Positions 30,912 to 38,556 are shown, counted from the first letter of the stretch. The stretch is 41,594 bases of DNA from Ruminococcus sp. (GCA_017935865.1 JAGBGT010000038.1:1-41594), one strand, 5' to 3'. Numbers and translations are program-made. Notes: a model not told the origin generated them from the sequence alone.

Positions 30912-31736
30912 ATGAGATATTTTGACTTTCATACCCATGCCTTTGCCGATTCCCTTGCGTCACGCGCCATGGCGTCGCTTTCGGGCACGGCGCAGTCCTC
31001 GGAGGACGAAAATATCGCCGGAATACATCCCTGCACAGACGGCACGTTAGGCGGACTTAAAAAGCTCATGGCGGCGCGGAACATCTCCGAAGCCATGATA
31101 CTTCCCATTGCCACAAAGCCCACCCAGCAGACCGCCATAAACGGCTGGGCGGCAGAGGTTACCGGCGGCGGCATACATTGCTGCGGCTCGGTACATCCCG
31201 ATGCCGGGGACGCCCTTGAGGAGCTGGAACGCATCAGCCGCCTGGGACTTCCCGGGATAAAATTTCATCCGGAGTACCAGTACTTCCGCCCGGATGAGGA
31301 GCGGATGTTCCCCATATACAAAAAAGCCGCGGAGCTTGGGCTTTTCGTGGTTTTTCACGGCGGCTGGGACCCGTTCGGCGGAGAGGAGATACTTGCAAGA
31401 CCCGTGTGCTTTGCCAGGATAGCGGAGAGAGTTCCGGAGCTGACGCTGATCGCCGCTCATATGGGCGGAATGAAGCTTTTCGACGAAGCCGAGGAGCTGC
31501 TTGCCGGAAAATACCCGAACATCTACCTGGACACCGGCATGGCTGCCGATTTTATATCTCCTGAGCAGCTTTTGCGGATGATCGGGAAACACGGCGCGGA
31601 CAGAATACTTTTTGCCAGCGATGCGCCCTGGGACGACCCGGGAAAGGAAATAGCCATGATAGAGGCTCTGCCGCTGACGGAGGAGGAAAAGGAGCTGATT
31701 TTCTTCCGGAACGCGGAGAGGATCCTGATGAAGTAA
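30912..31736 (+). CDS. Amidohydrolase-superfamily TIM-barrel protein
   Basis: 274 residues. FDFHTHAFADSLA carries the H-x-H metal motif at the barrel start; GIKFHPEYQ, FVVFHGG and LTLIAAHMGG give further metal/active-site His residues; RILFASDAPW supplies the terminal Asp. This is the Amidohydro_2 arrangement, used for decarboxylation or hydrolysis of small cyclic or amide substrates. The start overlaps the arsR ribosome context (GGAG within the last arsR codons), so it is translationally coupled. Being metal-dependent and tied to a metal sensor, it may be a low-zinc or metal-stress paralogue; this is inference. A terminator follows. Confidence 0.85.
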   Translation: MRYFDFHTHAFADSLASRAMASLSGTAQSSEDENIAGIHPCTDGTLGGLKKLMAARNISEAMILPIATKPTQQTAINGWAAEVTGGGIHCCGSVHPDAGDALEELERISRLGLPGIKFHPEYQYFRPDEERMFPIYKKAAELGLFVVFHGGWDPFGGEEILARPVCFARIAERVPELTLIAAHMGGMKLFDEAEELLAGKYPNIYLDTGMAADFISPEQLLRMIGKHGADRILFASDAPWDDPGKEIAMIEALPLTEEEKELIFFRNAERILMK

Positions 31737-31764
31737 ATTTTGGAAACTTATTGTATGTAATAAG

Positions 31765-31795
31765 AAAAGCAGGGAGAAATTTTCCCTGCTTTTTT
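31765..31795. terminator. Terminator after the amidohydrolase
   Basis: AAAAGCAGGGA, short loop, TCCCTGCTTTT plus T-run. It is similar to the hairpin at 38588-38623. Confidence 0.82.
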
Positions 31796-31800
31796 GGTAA

Positions 31801-31870
31801 CTGAAATTTTTTGTAGCCGCAAAAGAAATAAACCGGGGGTTTAAGGCAACACCGCACAAGGATTGTGCGG
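31801..31870 (+). repeat. CTGAAA...AAACCGG module with CCGCACAA hairpin
   Basis: Leader module (31801-31836) as at 17297 and 38630, but followed by a different hairpin: CCGCACAA, loop GGA, TTGTGCGG (31852-31870). It lies between convergent genes. Confidence 0.8.
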
Positions 31871-31896
31871 CGTTGTCCCTAATTACAATATGCCTT

Positions 31897-32517
31897 TTAG
31901 TCTGTCTTAGACAGCACCAGATTCTGCGACGGCGACACCAGCGTCAGTATATCGCCGTCCACAGCATAATTATACTGAATCTTACCGTTGCCACCGGCAA
32001 AAATTGCGGTGTCATCCTCCGAGAACACCAGCTTTCCGCCGTCCAGGGTGTACTCGCAGATACGCAGCTTCGCCTCCAGCTTGCCCGGAGAAACGATCAT
32101 ATTGAAGCCGCCCTCCAGTCCCGGATATTTTTCCGCCAGTTGATCGTACATTATGCCGCTGTTCAGCGTGTATTCGCCGTAAACCGATTCCGAAGAGCCG
32201 CCGATACGCGTCATTTCCAGCAGGTCGATGCCCTCCGCCGGGGAAAGCGAGAAATTCGTGCCGTCGTAATTTCCCTGATAGCTGTAGCTGCCGTCCCCCG
32301 ACGTCATGAGGACAGAAGCGTCCTCGCCGATGACCATTGTCTCTGAAAGATCAATGCGGAAAAACAGCTCGCTTTCCTCCGTAAACATAAAGGTGCAGCT
32401 CATGGCGTCGCAGTACCAGTTTCCTGTGAGATCCTCCCTGGGAGTTTCTTTTTTTCCGCAGGAGACTGCCGAAAATCCCAGCAGGGCGGCAGCGGCTATA
32501 ATTAAAAATTTTCTCAT
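31897..32517 (-). CDS. Lipoprotein, paralogue of the upstream gene
   Basis: 206 residues from ATG 32517 (MRKFLIIAAAALLGFSAVSC, Cys20 lipobox); an upstream ATG at 32565 would put the signal peptide internally. The mature part has LTGNWYCDAM, GEYTLNSGIMYDQLAEKYPGLEG and a closing IQYNYAVDGDILTLVSPSQN. These align with the next lipoprotein's GEYTINGGIIVDVLTKELG and YTYAIDGDTLTMTYANTED, so the two arose by duplication. It starts five bases after its neighbour's stop, without a clear ribosome site, suggesting coupling. The C-terminal repeat resembles small beta lipocalin-like domains of Firmicute lipoproteins. Function unknown. Confidence 0.8.
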   Translation of the reverse strand: MRKFLIIAAAALLGFSAVSCGKKETPREDLTGNWYCDAMSCTFMFTEESELFFRIDLSETMVIGEDASVLMTSGDGSYSYQGNYDGTNFSLSPAEGIDLLEMTRIGGSSESVYGEYTLNSGIMYDQLAEKYPGLEGGFNMIVSPGKLEAKLRICEYTLDGGKLVFSEDDTAIFAGGNGKIQYNYAVDGDILTLVSPSQNLVLSKTD

Positions 32518-32521
32518 ATGC

Positions 32522-33232
32522 TTAATGCTCAAACCGGGTGTACACTTCTGCCGGCATATCCGCACCCGACATATCCTCCGTGTTGGCGTATGTCATAGTC
32601 AGAGTGTCGCCGTCGATGGCGTATGTGTAGTCCATATCCGGAATGCCCTGGATGATGTTGCTGAAGATCTCGATCTTTCCGTCAACGATCTCGTAGTCGA
32701 AGGCGTCCACAATGGTGATTATCAGCGTCTCGCCGTCAACTATTCCCTCGAACAAGAGATTTTCCGCGCTGATGCCCAGCTCCTTTGTCAGCACGTCCAC
32801 AATGATTCCGCCGTTTATGGTATACTCGCCGTCCAATGTATCCGGATTTTCTCCGTCGACGCGGTCCATGTCAATAAGAACAGACGTCAGCACCTGTCCG
32901 ACTTCCTCGTTGTATGCGTCATTTGTGGCGTATATTTTCTTTCCGTCGTAGGACACGTTCTCCTTGGGAATGAGGGCGTTGGCAGTCTGGAGCGCGCCGT
33001 CAGCCGTGAAATGACCTCTGTCAGAGAAATTGTAGATGAGACCGATTTTCCGGTTATCGCCGAAGCGGTAGCCAGCCGTGCCGTTATACCAGTCGCCCAG
33101 CAGTTTCTCATCCAGCGGAGCAGTGCTGATGCGTATAGAGGTCGATTCCGATGATTCCTTTTCGTCGGAGCAGGAGCAGAGACATCCTGTAAGGCAGAAA
33201 GCCGATATTAAAACACATAAAAACTTTTTCAT
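32522..33232 (-). CDS. Lipoprotein behind tsaD
   Basis: 236 residues from ATG 33232, whose AAGGAGG ribosome site overlaps the tsaD stop codon (TAAGGAGG). The signal peptide ends at LTGC or the following LCSC, giving more than one candidate lipid Cys. The mature protein starts with a Ser/Glu-rich spacer and has LLGDWYNGTAGYRFGDNRK, then the repeat GEYTINGGIIVDVLTKEL shared with its downstream paralogue. It is exported and membrane-bound. Its translation is tied to the housekeeping tRNA-modification gene, an unusual partner; no functional link is evident. Confidence 0.82.
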   Translation of the reverse strand: MKKFLCVLISAFCLTGCLCSCSDEKESSESTSIRISTAPLDEKLLGDWYNGTAGYRFGDNRKIGLIYNFSDRGHFTADGALQTANALIPKENVSYDGKKIYATNDAYNEEVGQVLTSVLIDMDRVDGENPDTLDGEYTINGGIIVDVLTKELGISAENLLFEGIVDGETLIITIVDAFDYEIVDGKIEIFSNIIQGIPDMDYTYAIDGDTLTMTYANTEDMSGADMPAEVYTRFEH

Positions 33233-33242
33233 ATTATCCTCC

Positions 33243-34253
33243 TTAGATATTATCAATGGGCAGTGTGGCAACGGCGTTCAGGCTTTCGTCAGCGCGTATT
33301 CCGGCGAGAAAATTGTAGCTGCCCTGACAGGCGATCATGGCGCCGTTGTCGCCGCAGAGATTCAGCTCCGGCATATAAAAATCGTAACCGAGGTCAGCGC
33401 ACGCTTTCTGCAAAGCTGCACGTACGCCTGTATTTGCGGAAACTCCGCCTGCAAGGGCGATTTTTTTATAGCCAAGAGCCTCTGCCGCCGCCATAGTCTT
33501 AGACGTAATTATATCCGATATGGTAGCCTGGATCGAGGCGGAAAGGTCGTTTTTGCTGATGCTTTCGCCTTTTTGCTCCGCGTGGTGGAGCATATTTATC
33601 ACCGAGGTTTTCAGCCCCGAAAAGCTGAAATCAAACTCGTTTCCGGCAACGGCGGGATGAGGCAGCTTAACCGCTCTGGGATCGCCGCTTTTCGCCGCGT
33701 TGTCGATATGTATGCCGCCGGGGTAGGGGAAGCCCATTGCTCTGGCGCATTTGTCGAAACATTCTCCGGCAGCGTCGTCGCGAGTCCTGCCGATGACGCG
33801 GAACTCCGTGTAGCTCAGCACCTCGATGAGGTGACTGTGAGCGCCGCTTGCCACCATGCAGAGATAGGGCGGTTCAAGCTTCTTGTGGCTCAGGTAGTTT
33901 GCGGCGATGTGACCGCTGATATGGTGAACCGGGATAAGCGGCTTTCCCGAGGCAAACGCAAGAGCCTTGGCGAAGTTCACGCCTACCAGGAGCGCGCCGA
34001 TAAGTCCCGGAGCGTAGGTGACGGCGATACCGTCAACGTCAGCCAGGGCAGCTCCGGCATCCGAAAGCGCCTGCCTTGTTACGTCAAGTATGTTTTCGCA
34101 GTGCCGCCGTGAGGCTATCTCCGGCACGACACCGCCGTATTTTTTATGCTCCTCGATCTGCGTGGAGATGACCGACGAGCGGATGCTCCGGCAGTCCTCA
34201 CACAGGCTGGCGGCGGTCTCGTCGCAGGAGCTTTCTATTCCAAGAATGAGCAT
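33243..34253 (-). CDS. tsaD: tRNA N6-adenosine threonylcarbamoyltransferase
   Basis: 336 residues. ILGIESSCDETAASL at the N-terminus, HHISGHIAANY with two iron-binding His residues (about 111-115), YPGGIHIDNAAKSGDP, FSFSGLKTSVIN and AGGVSANTGVRAALQ, ending LCGDNGAMIACQG with the third metal ligand Asp. It places threonylcarbamoyl on A37 of ANN-decoding tRNAs with TsaB/E partners, which are not in this window. It begins one base after the rimI stop with AAGAAGG as ribosome site. The usual SGGHT is SGAHS here, a mild variation. Confidence 0.96.
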   Translation of the reverse strand: MLILGIESSCDETAASLCEDCRSIRSSVISTQIEEHKKYGGVVPEIASRRHCENILDVTRQALSDAGAALADVDGIAVTYAPGLIGALLVGVNFAKALAFASGKPLIPVHHISGHIAANYLSHKKLEPPYLCMVASGAHSHLIEVLSYTEFRVIGRTRDDAAGECFDKCARAMGFPYPGGIHIDNAAKSGDPRAVKLPHPAVAGNEFDFSFSGLKTSVINMLHHAEQKGESISKNDLSASIQATISDIITSKTMAAAEALGYKKIALAGGVSANTGVRAALQKACADLGYDFYMPELNLCGDNGAMIACQGSYNFLAGIRADESLNAVATLPIDNI

Positions 34254-34254
34254 T

Positions 34255-34743
34255 CTATACCTTCTTATTTAAAATTTTTTTCATTAAAACGGCATTTTCC
34301 AGAGGCTCTCTGTAATAATTTTTACGTAAGCCCACTTTTTCATAGCCGTGCTTTTCGTAGAGCCGTATTGCCGGGGCGTTGGACTCCCGGACGTCCAGGA
34401 AAACGGCGTCCGTCACATCCGGAAGCGCCTGTTCAAAAGCGTCCAGAAGCAGACTGCCGATGCCAAGCCGCCGCATATCCGGGCGAACTGCAACAGCGGC
34501 AATGTCCGACTCATCCGCCGCAAAATAGCCGCAGACAAGCCCTGCCATGACGCCGTCTTTCATGGCGCAGATCATAATTCCGTTTTCGCCGGAAGCCTCG
34601 TCCCGGAAAGCAGACGCGCTCCAGTTTTCGGAGGTAAAGCACAGGCTGTCCAGCTTTTCAGCCTCCCGGAAAAGTTCCGGAGGGGAACTGCCGTCGGGTC
34701 GGAAAAGCTGGATCTCCTCAGCAATATTGTGCGAATTATCCAT
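34255..34743 (-). CDS. rimI: RimI-like GNAT acetyltransferase
   Basis: 162 residues from ATG 34743, five bases after the polA stop; a longer upstream start at 34788 would lie inside polA. The GNAT fold is clear: AAVAVRPDMRRLGIGSLLLDAF is the acetyl-CoA-binding motif A, and VFLDVRESNAPAIRLYEKHGYEKVGLRKNYY is motif B with the conserved RimI ending. RimI acetylates the N-terminus of ribosomal protein S18 in E. coli, and its gene is widely linked to tsaB/tsaD in Firmicutes. It is translationally coupled with tsaD and probably driven from the polA promoter. Confidence 0.9.
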   Translation of the reverse strand: MDNSHNIAEEIQLFRPDGSSPPELFREAEKLDSLCFTSENWSASAFRDEASGENGIMICAMKDGVMAGLVCGYFAADESDIAAVAVRPDMRRLGIGSLLLDAFEQALPDVTDAVFLDVRESNAPAIRLYEKHGYEKVGLRKNYYREPLENAVLMKKILNKKV

Positions 34744-34747
34744 AGTA

Positions 34748-37282
34748 TCAGCCCTTTGCAGTGTACCAGTCACCGGCTGTATGGACATCCACCGTCAGCG
34801 GCACTTTAAGCTCGCAGGCGTTTGTCATCTCCTCGCGCAATATCTGTTCGCATTTCTCCGCAAACCGTTCATCCGTCTCGATTATCAGCTCGTCGTGGAC
34901 TTGCAGGATCAGGTCGGACTTGATATCCTCCCTGCGCAAACGGCGATATACGTTGACCATAGCAATTTTTATCAGGTCTGCCGCCGTACCCTGCACCGGG
35001 GTGTTCATTGCGATGCGCCTGCCGGCTGCCTGTATCACCTTATTGGAGGATGAAAGCTCCGGGATGTACCGCTTCCGCCCGAACATTGTTCTGACATAGC
35101 CGGTTCTTGCCGCATCCTCCACGGTTTTGTCCATAAATTCTTTTACCTTGGGGTATTTAGCAAAATAGTCCGAAATATACTTCTTCGCCTGAGCCACGGA
35201 TACGCCGATATCCTTGGCGAGGGAGAATGCACCGATGCCGTAGATAATGCCGAAATTCACGGCTTTTGCTGCGCTTCGCATTTCGGGAGTGACCATTTCC
35301 GGCGGCATATCGAATACCTTTGCCGCTGTGGAGGTGTGGATATCCTCGCCGTTGGTGAAAGCAGCGATCATGTTTTCGTCGCCGCAGAGATGCGCCATAA
35401 CGCGAAGCTCGATCTGGCTGTAGTCGGCGTCCACAAGCACTCTTCCGGCATCGGCAACGAAGAACTTCCGCATCTCCGCCCCAAGCTCCGTCCGGACGGG
35501 GATGTTCTGCAAATTCGGCTCGGTGGAGGAAATTCTGCCGGTGCGTGTTTCGGTCTGACGGAAGCTGGAGTGGATCCTGCTCCCCTCGTCGGCTTTCTCC
35601 AGAAGCGGTATGACATAGGTGGAATGAAGCTTGGTAAACTGCCTGTATTTCAGCACATAGTCCACGATCGGAGCGAAGTTCCGCAGCTCCTCCAGCACCT
35701 CCGCGTTGGTGGAGTAGCCGCTTTTCGTCTTTTTCTTTGCCGGAAGCCCCAATTCCTCGAAGAGAACCGTTCCAAGCTGCTTCGGGGAGGAAATGTTGAA
35801 CTCGTGACCTGCCTCCGCGAAAACAAGCCCTTTATACTCTTCGATTGACTCCGAGAGATAGTCGCCGAAAATCCGGACGTTCTTTTTTGATATCTGCACG
35901 CCGACACGCTCCATTGCGGCGAGAACCTCCGTCAGCGGCATTTCGATTTTTTCCAGCAGCTCTGTCATGCCCTCCTTTTCTATCTCCGCCATGAGAACGC
36001 CTGTCAGGTCTGGGAGGGAGGCGAGGCCGGCAAATTCGCCGTTTTCGCTGCGGTAGTGGACGCCGTATTCGGCGCAAAGCTTCTCAACGGTGTAGTCCGA
36101 AGCCGAGGGATTCAGCAGATAGCCGCAGATAGCCGCGTCGCTTTTCAGATTGTTCAGATGCACGCCGTTGTCGAGGGCGATGCGGTGGTGCAGCTTCGCG
36201 TCAATGGTGTTTTTTTCGCAGTCCGAAGCCATAAACTGCCATATCAGTTCGCTGTCCTCGGTGACGTAGACATCAGTGCCCTCCATAACGGAAAGCTGCT
36301 TGCCGTCACAGAGATAGGCGGCGTTTTTCAGATTCTTGATGACCTCCGGGGTGAGCGGCGAGACAGTCAGCTCCATCGGCGTGAACTCCGCTATTTTTCT
36401 CTCCGGAAGCTCTTCCGCTGCCGATACGGAGATATTCAGCTTGTCCAGGAGCTTGAACATCTCCAGCTCCGTAAGCAGGCGGCTGACTGCGGCGTTATCC
36501 GGCTCTCCGACCGCATATGCAGAAAGGTCGGTATTTATCGGCACGTCGCGGACGATAGTGGCGAGCCATTTGCTCTCCCTTGCTGATTTTTCGCCCTTTT
36601 CCAGCTTCGACTTCACACCCTTTGTGAGGTCTGATCCGGCATATTTCTCATAAAGATTCTCGATATCGCCGAACTCCTTTATCAGAGCCGAGGCGGTTTT
36701 TTCGCCGATTCCCGGTACTCCCGGGATGTTGTCGGAGGAGTCGCCCATAAGCGCTTTCAGGTCGATAAGGCGAATCGGCTCGAAGCCGTAGACCTCCTTG
36801 AAACGCTGGGGCGTGTAGTGAACAGTTTCCTTGTTGGTGGCGAGGAGAACGGTAACGTTACTGTCGATAAGCTGGAGGCTGTCGCGGTCGCCGGTAAGCA
36901 CGAAGCACTGATTTCCGCTTTCGGTGCAGAGTCTGGACAGCGTACCCAGAATATCATCTGCCTCGTAGCCCTCGCAGGTGAGAACCGTAACGCCCAGATG
37001 CCCCAGAAGCTCCTTGATAAGGGGGAGCTGCTGGGCAAGCTCCTCCGGCATCCCTTTTCTGTTGGCTTTGTAGTAATCCGCAGCCTTGTGCCGGAAAGTA
37101 GGCGAGCGGAGGTCAAAGGCGACCGCCACGGAATCGGGCTGTACATCGCCGAAATTTTTCAGATAAATATTCATGAAACCGAAAATGGCGTTGGTGAACA
37201 CGCCCTTTTTGTTGGAAAGCAGCTTGATTCCGTAAAAAGCACGGTTCAGGATGCTGTTTCCGTCAATGGCAAGTAATCTCAT
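34748..37282 (-). CDS. polA: DNA polymerase I
   Basis: 844 residues from ATG 37282; an ATG at 37288 abuts the GGGAG ribosome site, the second is correctly spaced. The N-terminal 5'-3' exonuclease has LLAIDGNSILNRAFYG, CEGYEADDILGTL, LTGDRDSLQLI and LMGDSSDNIPGVPGIGEKTA. The middle domain (about 295-460) lacks the DEDD proofreading residues, as in many Firmicutes. The polymerase part has LVDADYSQIELRVMAHL (motif A), the O-helix AAKAVNFGIIYGIGAF and ILQVHDELIIE (motif C). It fills gaps and removes primers. It heads the polA-rimI-tsaD-lipoprotein run with its own promoter at 37315-37343. Confidence 0.97.
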   Translation of the reverse strand: MRLLAIDGNSILNRAFYGIKLLSNKKGVFTNAIFGFMNIYLKNFGDVQPDSVAVAFDLRSPTFRHKAADYYKANRKGMPEELAQQLPLIKELLGHLGVTVLTCEGYEADDILGTLSRLCTESGNQCFVLTGDRDSLQLIDSNVTVLLATNKETVHYTPQRFKEVYGFEPIRLIDLKALMGDSSDNIPGVPGIGEKTASALIKEFGDIENLYEKYAGSDLTKGVKSKLEKGEKSARESKWLATIVRDVPINTDLSAYAVGEPDNAAVSRLLTELEMFKLLDKLNISVSAAEELPERKIAEFTPMELTVSPLTPEVIKNLKNAAYLCDGKQLSVMEGTDVYVTEDSELIWQFMASDCEKNTIDAKLHHRIALDNGVHLNNLKSDAAICGYLLNPSASDYTVEKLCAEYGVHYRSENGEFAGLASLPDLTGVLMAEIEKEGMTELLEKIEMPLTEVLAAMERVGVQISKKNVRIFGDYLSESIEEYKGLVFAEAGHEFNISSPKQLGTVLFEELGLPAKKKTKSGYSTNAEVLEELRNFAPIVDYVLKYRQFTKLHSTYVIPLLEKADEGSRIHSSFRQTETRTGRISSTEPNLQNIPVRTELGAEMRKFFVADAGRVLVDADYSQIELRVMAHLCGDENMIAAFTNGEDIHTSTAAKVFDMPPEMVTPEMRSAAKAVNFGIIYGIGAFSLAKDIGVSVAQAKKYISDYFAKYPKVKEFMDKTVEDAARTGYVRTMFGRKRYIPELSSSNKVIQAAGRRIAMNTPVQGTAADLIKIAMVNVYRRLRREDIKSDLILQVHDELIIETDERFAEKCEQILREEMTNACELKVPLTVDVHTAGDWYTAKG

Positions 37283-37314
37283 GTGCATCTCCCTTGCTAT
37301 AATATCTCATTATT

Positions 37315-37343
37315 ATTATACCCCTTTTTTCCCCCCGTGTCAA
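37315..37343 (-). promoter_or_regulatory. polA promoter with homopurine spacer
   Basis: Minus strand: TTGACA (37343-37338), 17-bp spacer made of C, six G, six A, four G, then TATAAT (37320-37315). Confidence 0.8.
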
Positions 37344-37381
37344 TGTCCGGGCTGCCAATATAAAAAAATTTCAAAAAATAC

Positions 37382-37410
37382 TGGACATTTGCTGCAATTT
37401 GTGTTATAAT
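37382..37410 (+). promoter_or_regulatory. Promoter of the Cys-rich protein
   Basis: TGGACA (37382-37387), 17-bp spacer, TATAAT (37405-37410) with TGT before it. It is divergent from the polA promoter. Confidence 0.75.
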
Positions 37411-37451
37411 GATACATAGATGTTTTTGACTATTTTTTTGAGGTGTTACTT

Positions 37452-37808
37452 ATGGATCTGTTTTCTATGTTTAAGGGCGGTAAATATTTCGACAAGCATA
37501 TTACCCCTAAGTGTGACTACTGCCAGTTTGGCAGACGTGCAAAGGACGGAAATAAAGTCCTTTGCGAAAAAAGAGGCATCGTTGACTGTAATTTTTCCTG
37601 CGGCAAGTTCGTTTATTCCCCTTTGAAGAGGATCCCCGTCAAGCAGCTTAATTTCGTTGGCAGCCTTGCGGATGAGGATATTTACATTGAGTCAGCCGGA
37701 GACCGCGCTGAAAAGGAGCAGGCTGACAAGTCCGAGAAAGCCGGAACTGACGCTCCGAAAAAGGCTGAGGAGACCAAGGCTGCTGCGGAAACGCCGGCTG
37801 CCGAGTAA
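37452..37808 (+). CDS. Cys-rich small protein with acidic/Ala-Lys tail
   Basis: 118 residues from ATG 37452 with GAGGTG upstream. The first 55 residues hold six Cys (CDYCQFG, LCEKRG, VDCNFSCGKFVYSP), a pattern that could bind zinc or an iron-sulfur centre. The region KRIPVKQLNFVGSL follows, then a low-complexity tail of Ala, Lys, Glu, Asp (from about 75) with no fold. No signal peptide. It stands alone opposite polA. Similar short proteins occur in Ruminococcus, but no function is known to me. Confidence 0.78.
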   Translation: MDLFSMFKGGKYFDKHITPKCDYCQFGRRAKDGNKVLCEKRGIVDCNFSCGKFVYSPLKRIPVKQLNFVGSLADEDIYIESAGDRAEKEQADKSEKAGTDAPKKAEETKAAAETPAAE

Positions 37809-37830
37809 CCAAGTTTACATATCAGGATGT

Positions 37831-37851
37831 CCGCTGTCCGGGGGACGGCGG
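37831..37851 (+). terminator. GC hairpin after the Cys-rich gene
   Basis: CCGCTGTCC, loop GGG, GGACGGCGG. There is no T-run, so it may be a processing or weak termination structure. It is another triloop hairpin. Confidence 0.45.
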
Positions 37852-37859
37852 CATCATAT

Positions 37860-37895
37860 GTGGGTGTGGTGAAACTGGCAGACACGAGGTATTTA
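37860..37895 (+). pseudogene. Truncated tRNA-Leu (UAA-type) 5' half
   Basis: Bases 37860-37886 match the intact tRNA-Leu at 38341 except one base in the acceptor stem. The anticodon arm differs: AGGTA stem and a loop reading TTTAA, so it derives from a UAA leucine tRNA, not a simple copy of the UAG gene. The sequence stops being tRNA in the anticodon loop; no 3' half is found. Confidence 0.75.
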
Positions 37896-38330
37896 ATGAA
37901 AAAATATTGTATTATAGTTCAATTAATATTGTTGGTATGGTTTTTTCTTGATATGACGGGTTTCTATTTGAGAGATAAGTGTTTGGTTACAAGATCATAT
38001 AGGGATGATGGTATATTTTTTCTGATTTATTCAGTTGCTATAATTTTATTTGTAACAAAGGAAAAAATCGGCAAGTGGATTATCATCGGATGGTTATCAG
38101 TGTGGTTTGGAACGCAATTTATTTGTCACGAATGGTACACTATTTTTAGTGACGGATTTATGGGTACATTGAAAGGAAAAATTGAGTATTTTTCAGGAAC
38201 AATGCATTGGATACAAATAGAAGGCAAGTATGTTACTGATGTATATCATACTATTTTACATATTCTTATATTGTGTACATTAATCAGCACAATTATATAT
38301 TCGTTAAAAATTAAGAAGAAGCAATCCTAA
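37896..38330 (+). CDS. AT-rich four-helix membrane protein fused behind a tRNA fragment
   Basis: 144 residues starting at ATG 37896, immediately after the tRNA anticodon bases. The only ribosome site is the tRNA anticodon stem itself (GAGGT, 37886-37890). Four hydrophobic segments: about 4-22, 40-58, 64-84 and 118-138; a polar loop with CHEWYTIFSDGFMGTLKG and MHWIQIEGKYVTDVYHTI. The tail is KIKKKQS. Base composition is clearly richer in A/T than the neighbours, suggesting transfer. It would be transcribed from the tRNA promoter region. No family recognised. Confidence 0.7.
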   Translation: MKKYCIIVQLILLVWFFLDMTGFYLRDKCLVTRSYRDDGIFFLIYSVAIILFVTKEKIGKWIIIGWLSVWFGTQFICHEWYTIFSDGFMGTLKGKIEYFSGTMHWIQIEGKYVTDVYHTILHILILCTLISTIIYSLKIKKKQS

Positions 38331-38340
38331 AATTCAATAT

Positions 38341-38425
38341 GCGGGTGTGGTGAAACTGGCAGACACGCAAGATTTAGGTTCTTGTGCCGCAAGGTGTGCA
38401 GGTTCAAGTCCTGTCACCCGCACCA
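38341..38425 (+). tRNA. tRNA-Leu (anticodon UAG)
   Basis: 85 nt with encoded CCA. Acceptor GCGGGTG/CACCCGC, D-arm TGGTGAAACTGGCAGACA, anticodon stem CAAGA/TCTTG with loop TTTAGGT, a variable arm (TGCCGCAAGGTGT) of class II size, and T-arm GGTTCAAGTCC. Confidence 0.95.
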
Positions 38426-38556
38426 GAAACGCCCCGACAGTAATCTGCCGGGGCTTAAATCATAATGAATAGTGAATGATATATATTGAATAATAATGCC
38501 GAGGGGCGTTTCTGTATTATTCATTTTTCACTATTCATTATTCATTAAAAAGAGTC
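38426..38556. repeat. MITE-like nested inverted repeat
   Basis: GAAACGCCCC near 38427 pairs with GGGGCGTTTC near 38503, and ATAATGAATAGTGAA (from about 38463) pairs with TTCACTATTCATTAT (about 38528-38542). The overlapping arms and the TGAATAGTGAA ends resemble miniature elements of Clostridia. No ORF. Confidence 0.5.
38430..38454 (+). terminator. Hairpin after tRNA-Leu
   Basis: GCCCCG...CGGGGC stem (GCCCCGACAG/CTGCCGGGGC) followed by TTAAAT. Its left arm also pairs with GGGGCGTTTC at about 38503-38512. Confidence 0.6.

Noticed and set aside
33078..34112. 344-codon plus-strand frame opposite tsaD
   Set aside because: Fully explained by the antisense of a conserved tsaD.
37860..37895. Functional second tRNA-Leu
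   Set aside because: Sequence departs from tRNA in the anticodon loop; no 3' anticodon stem, variable arm, T-arm or acceptor half follows.
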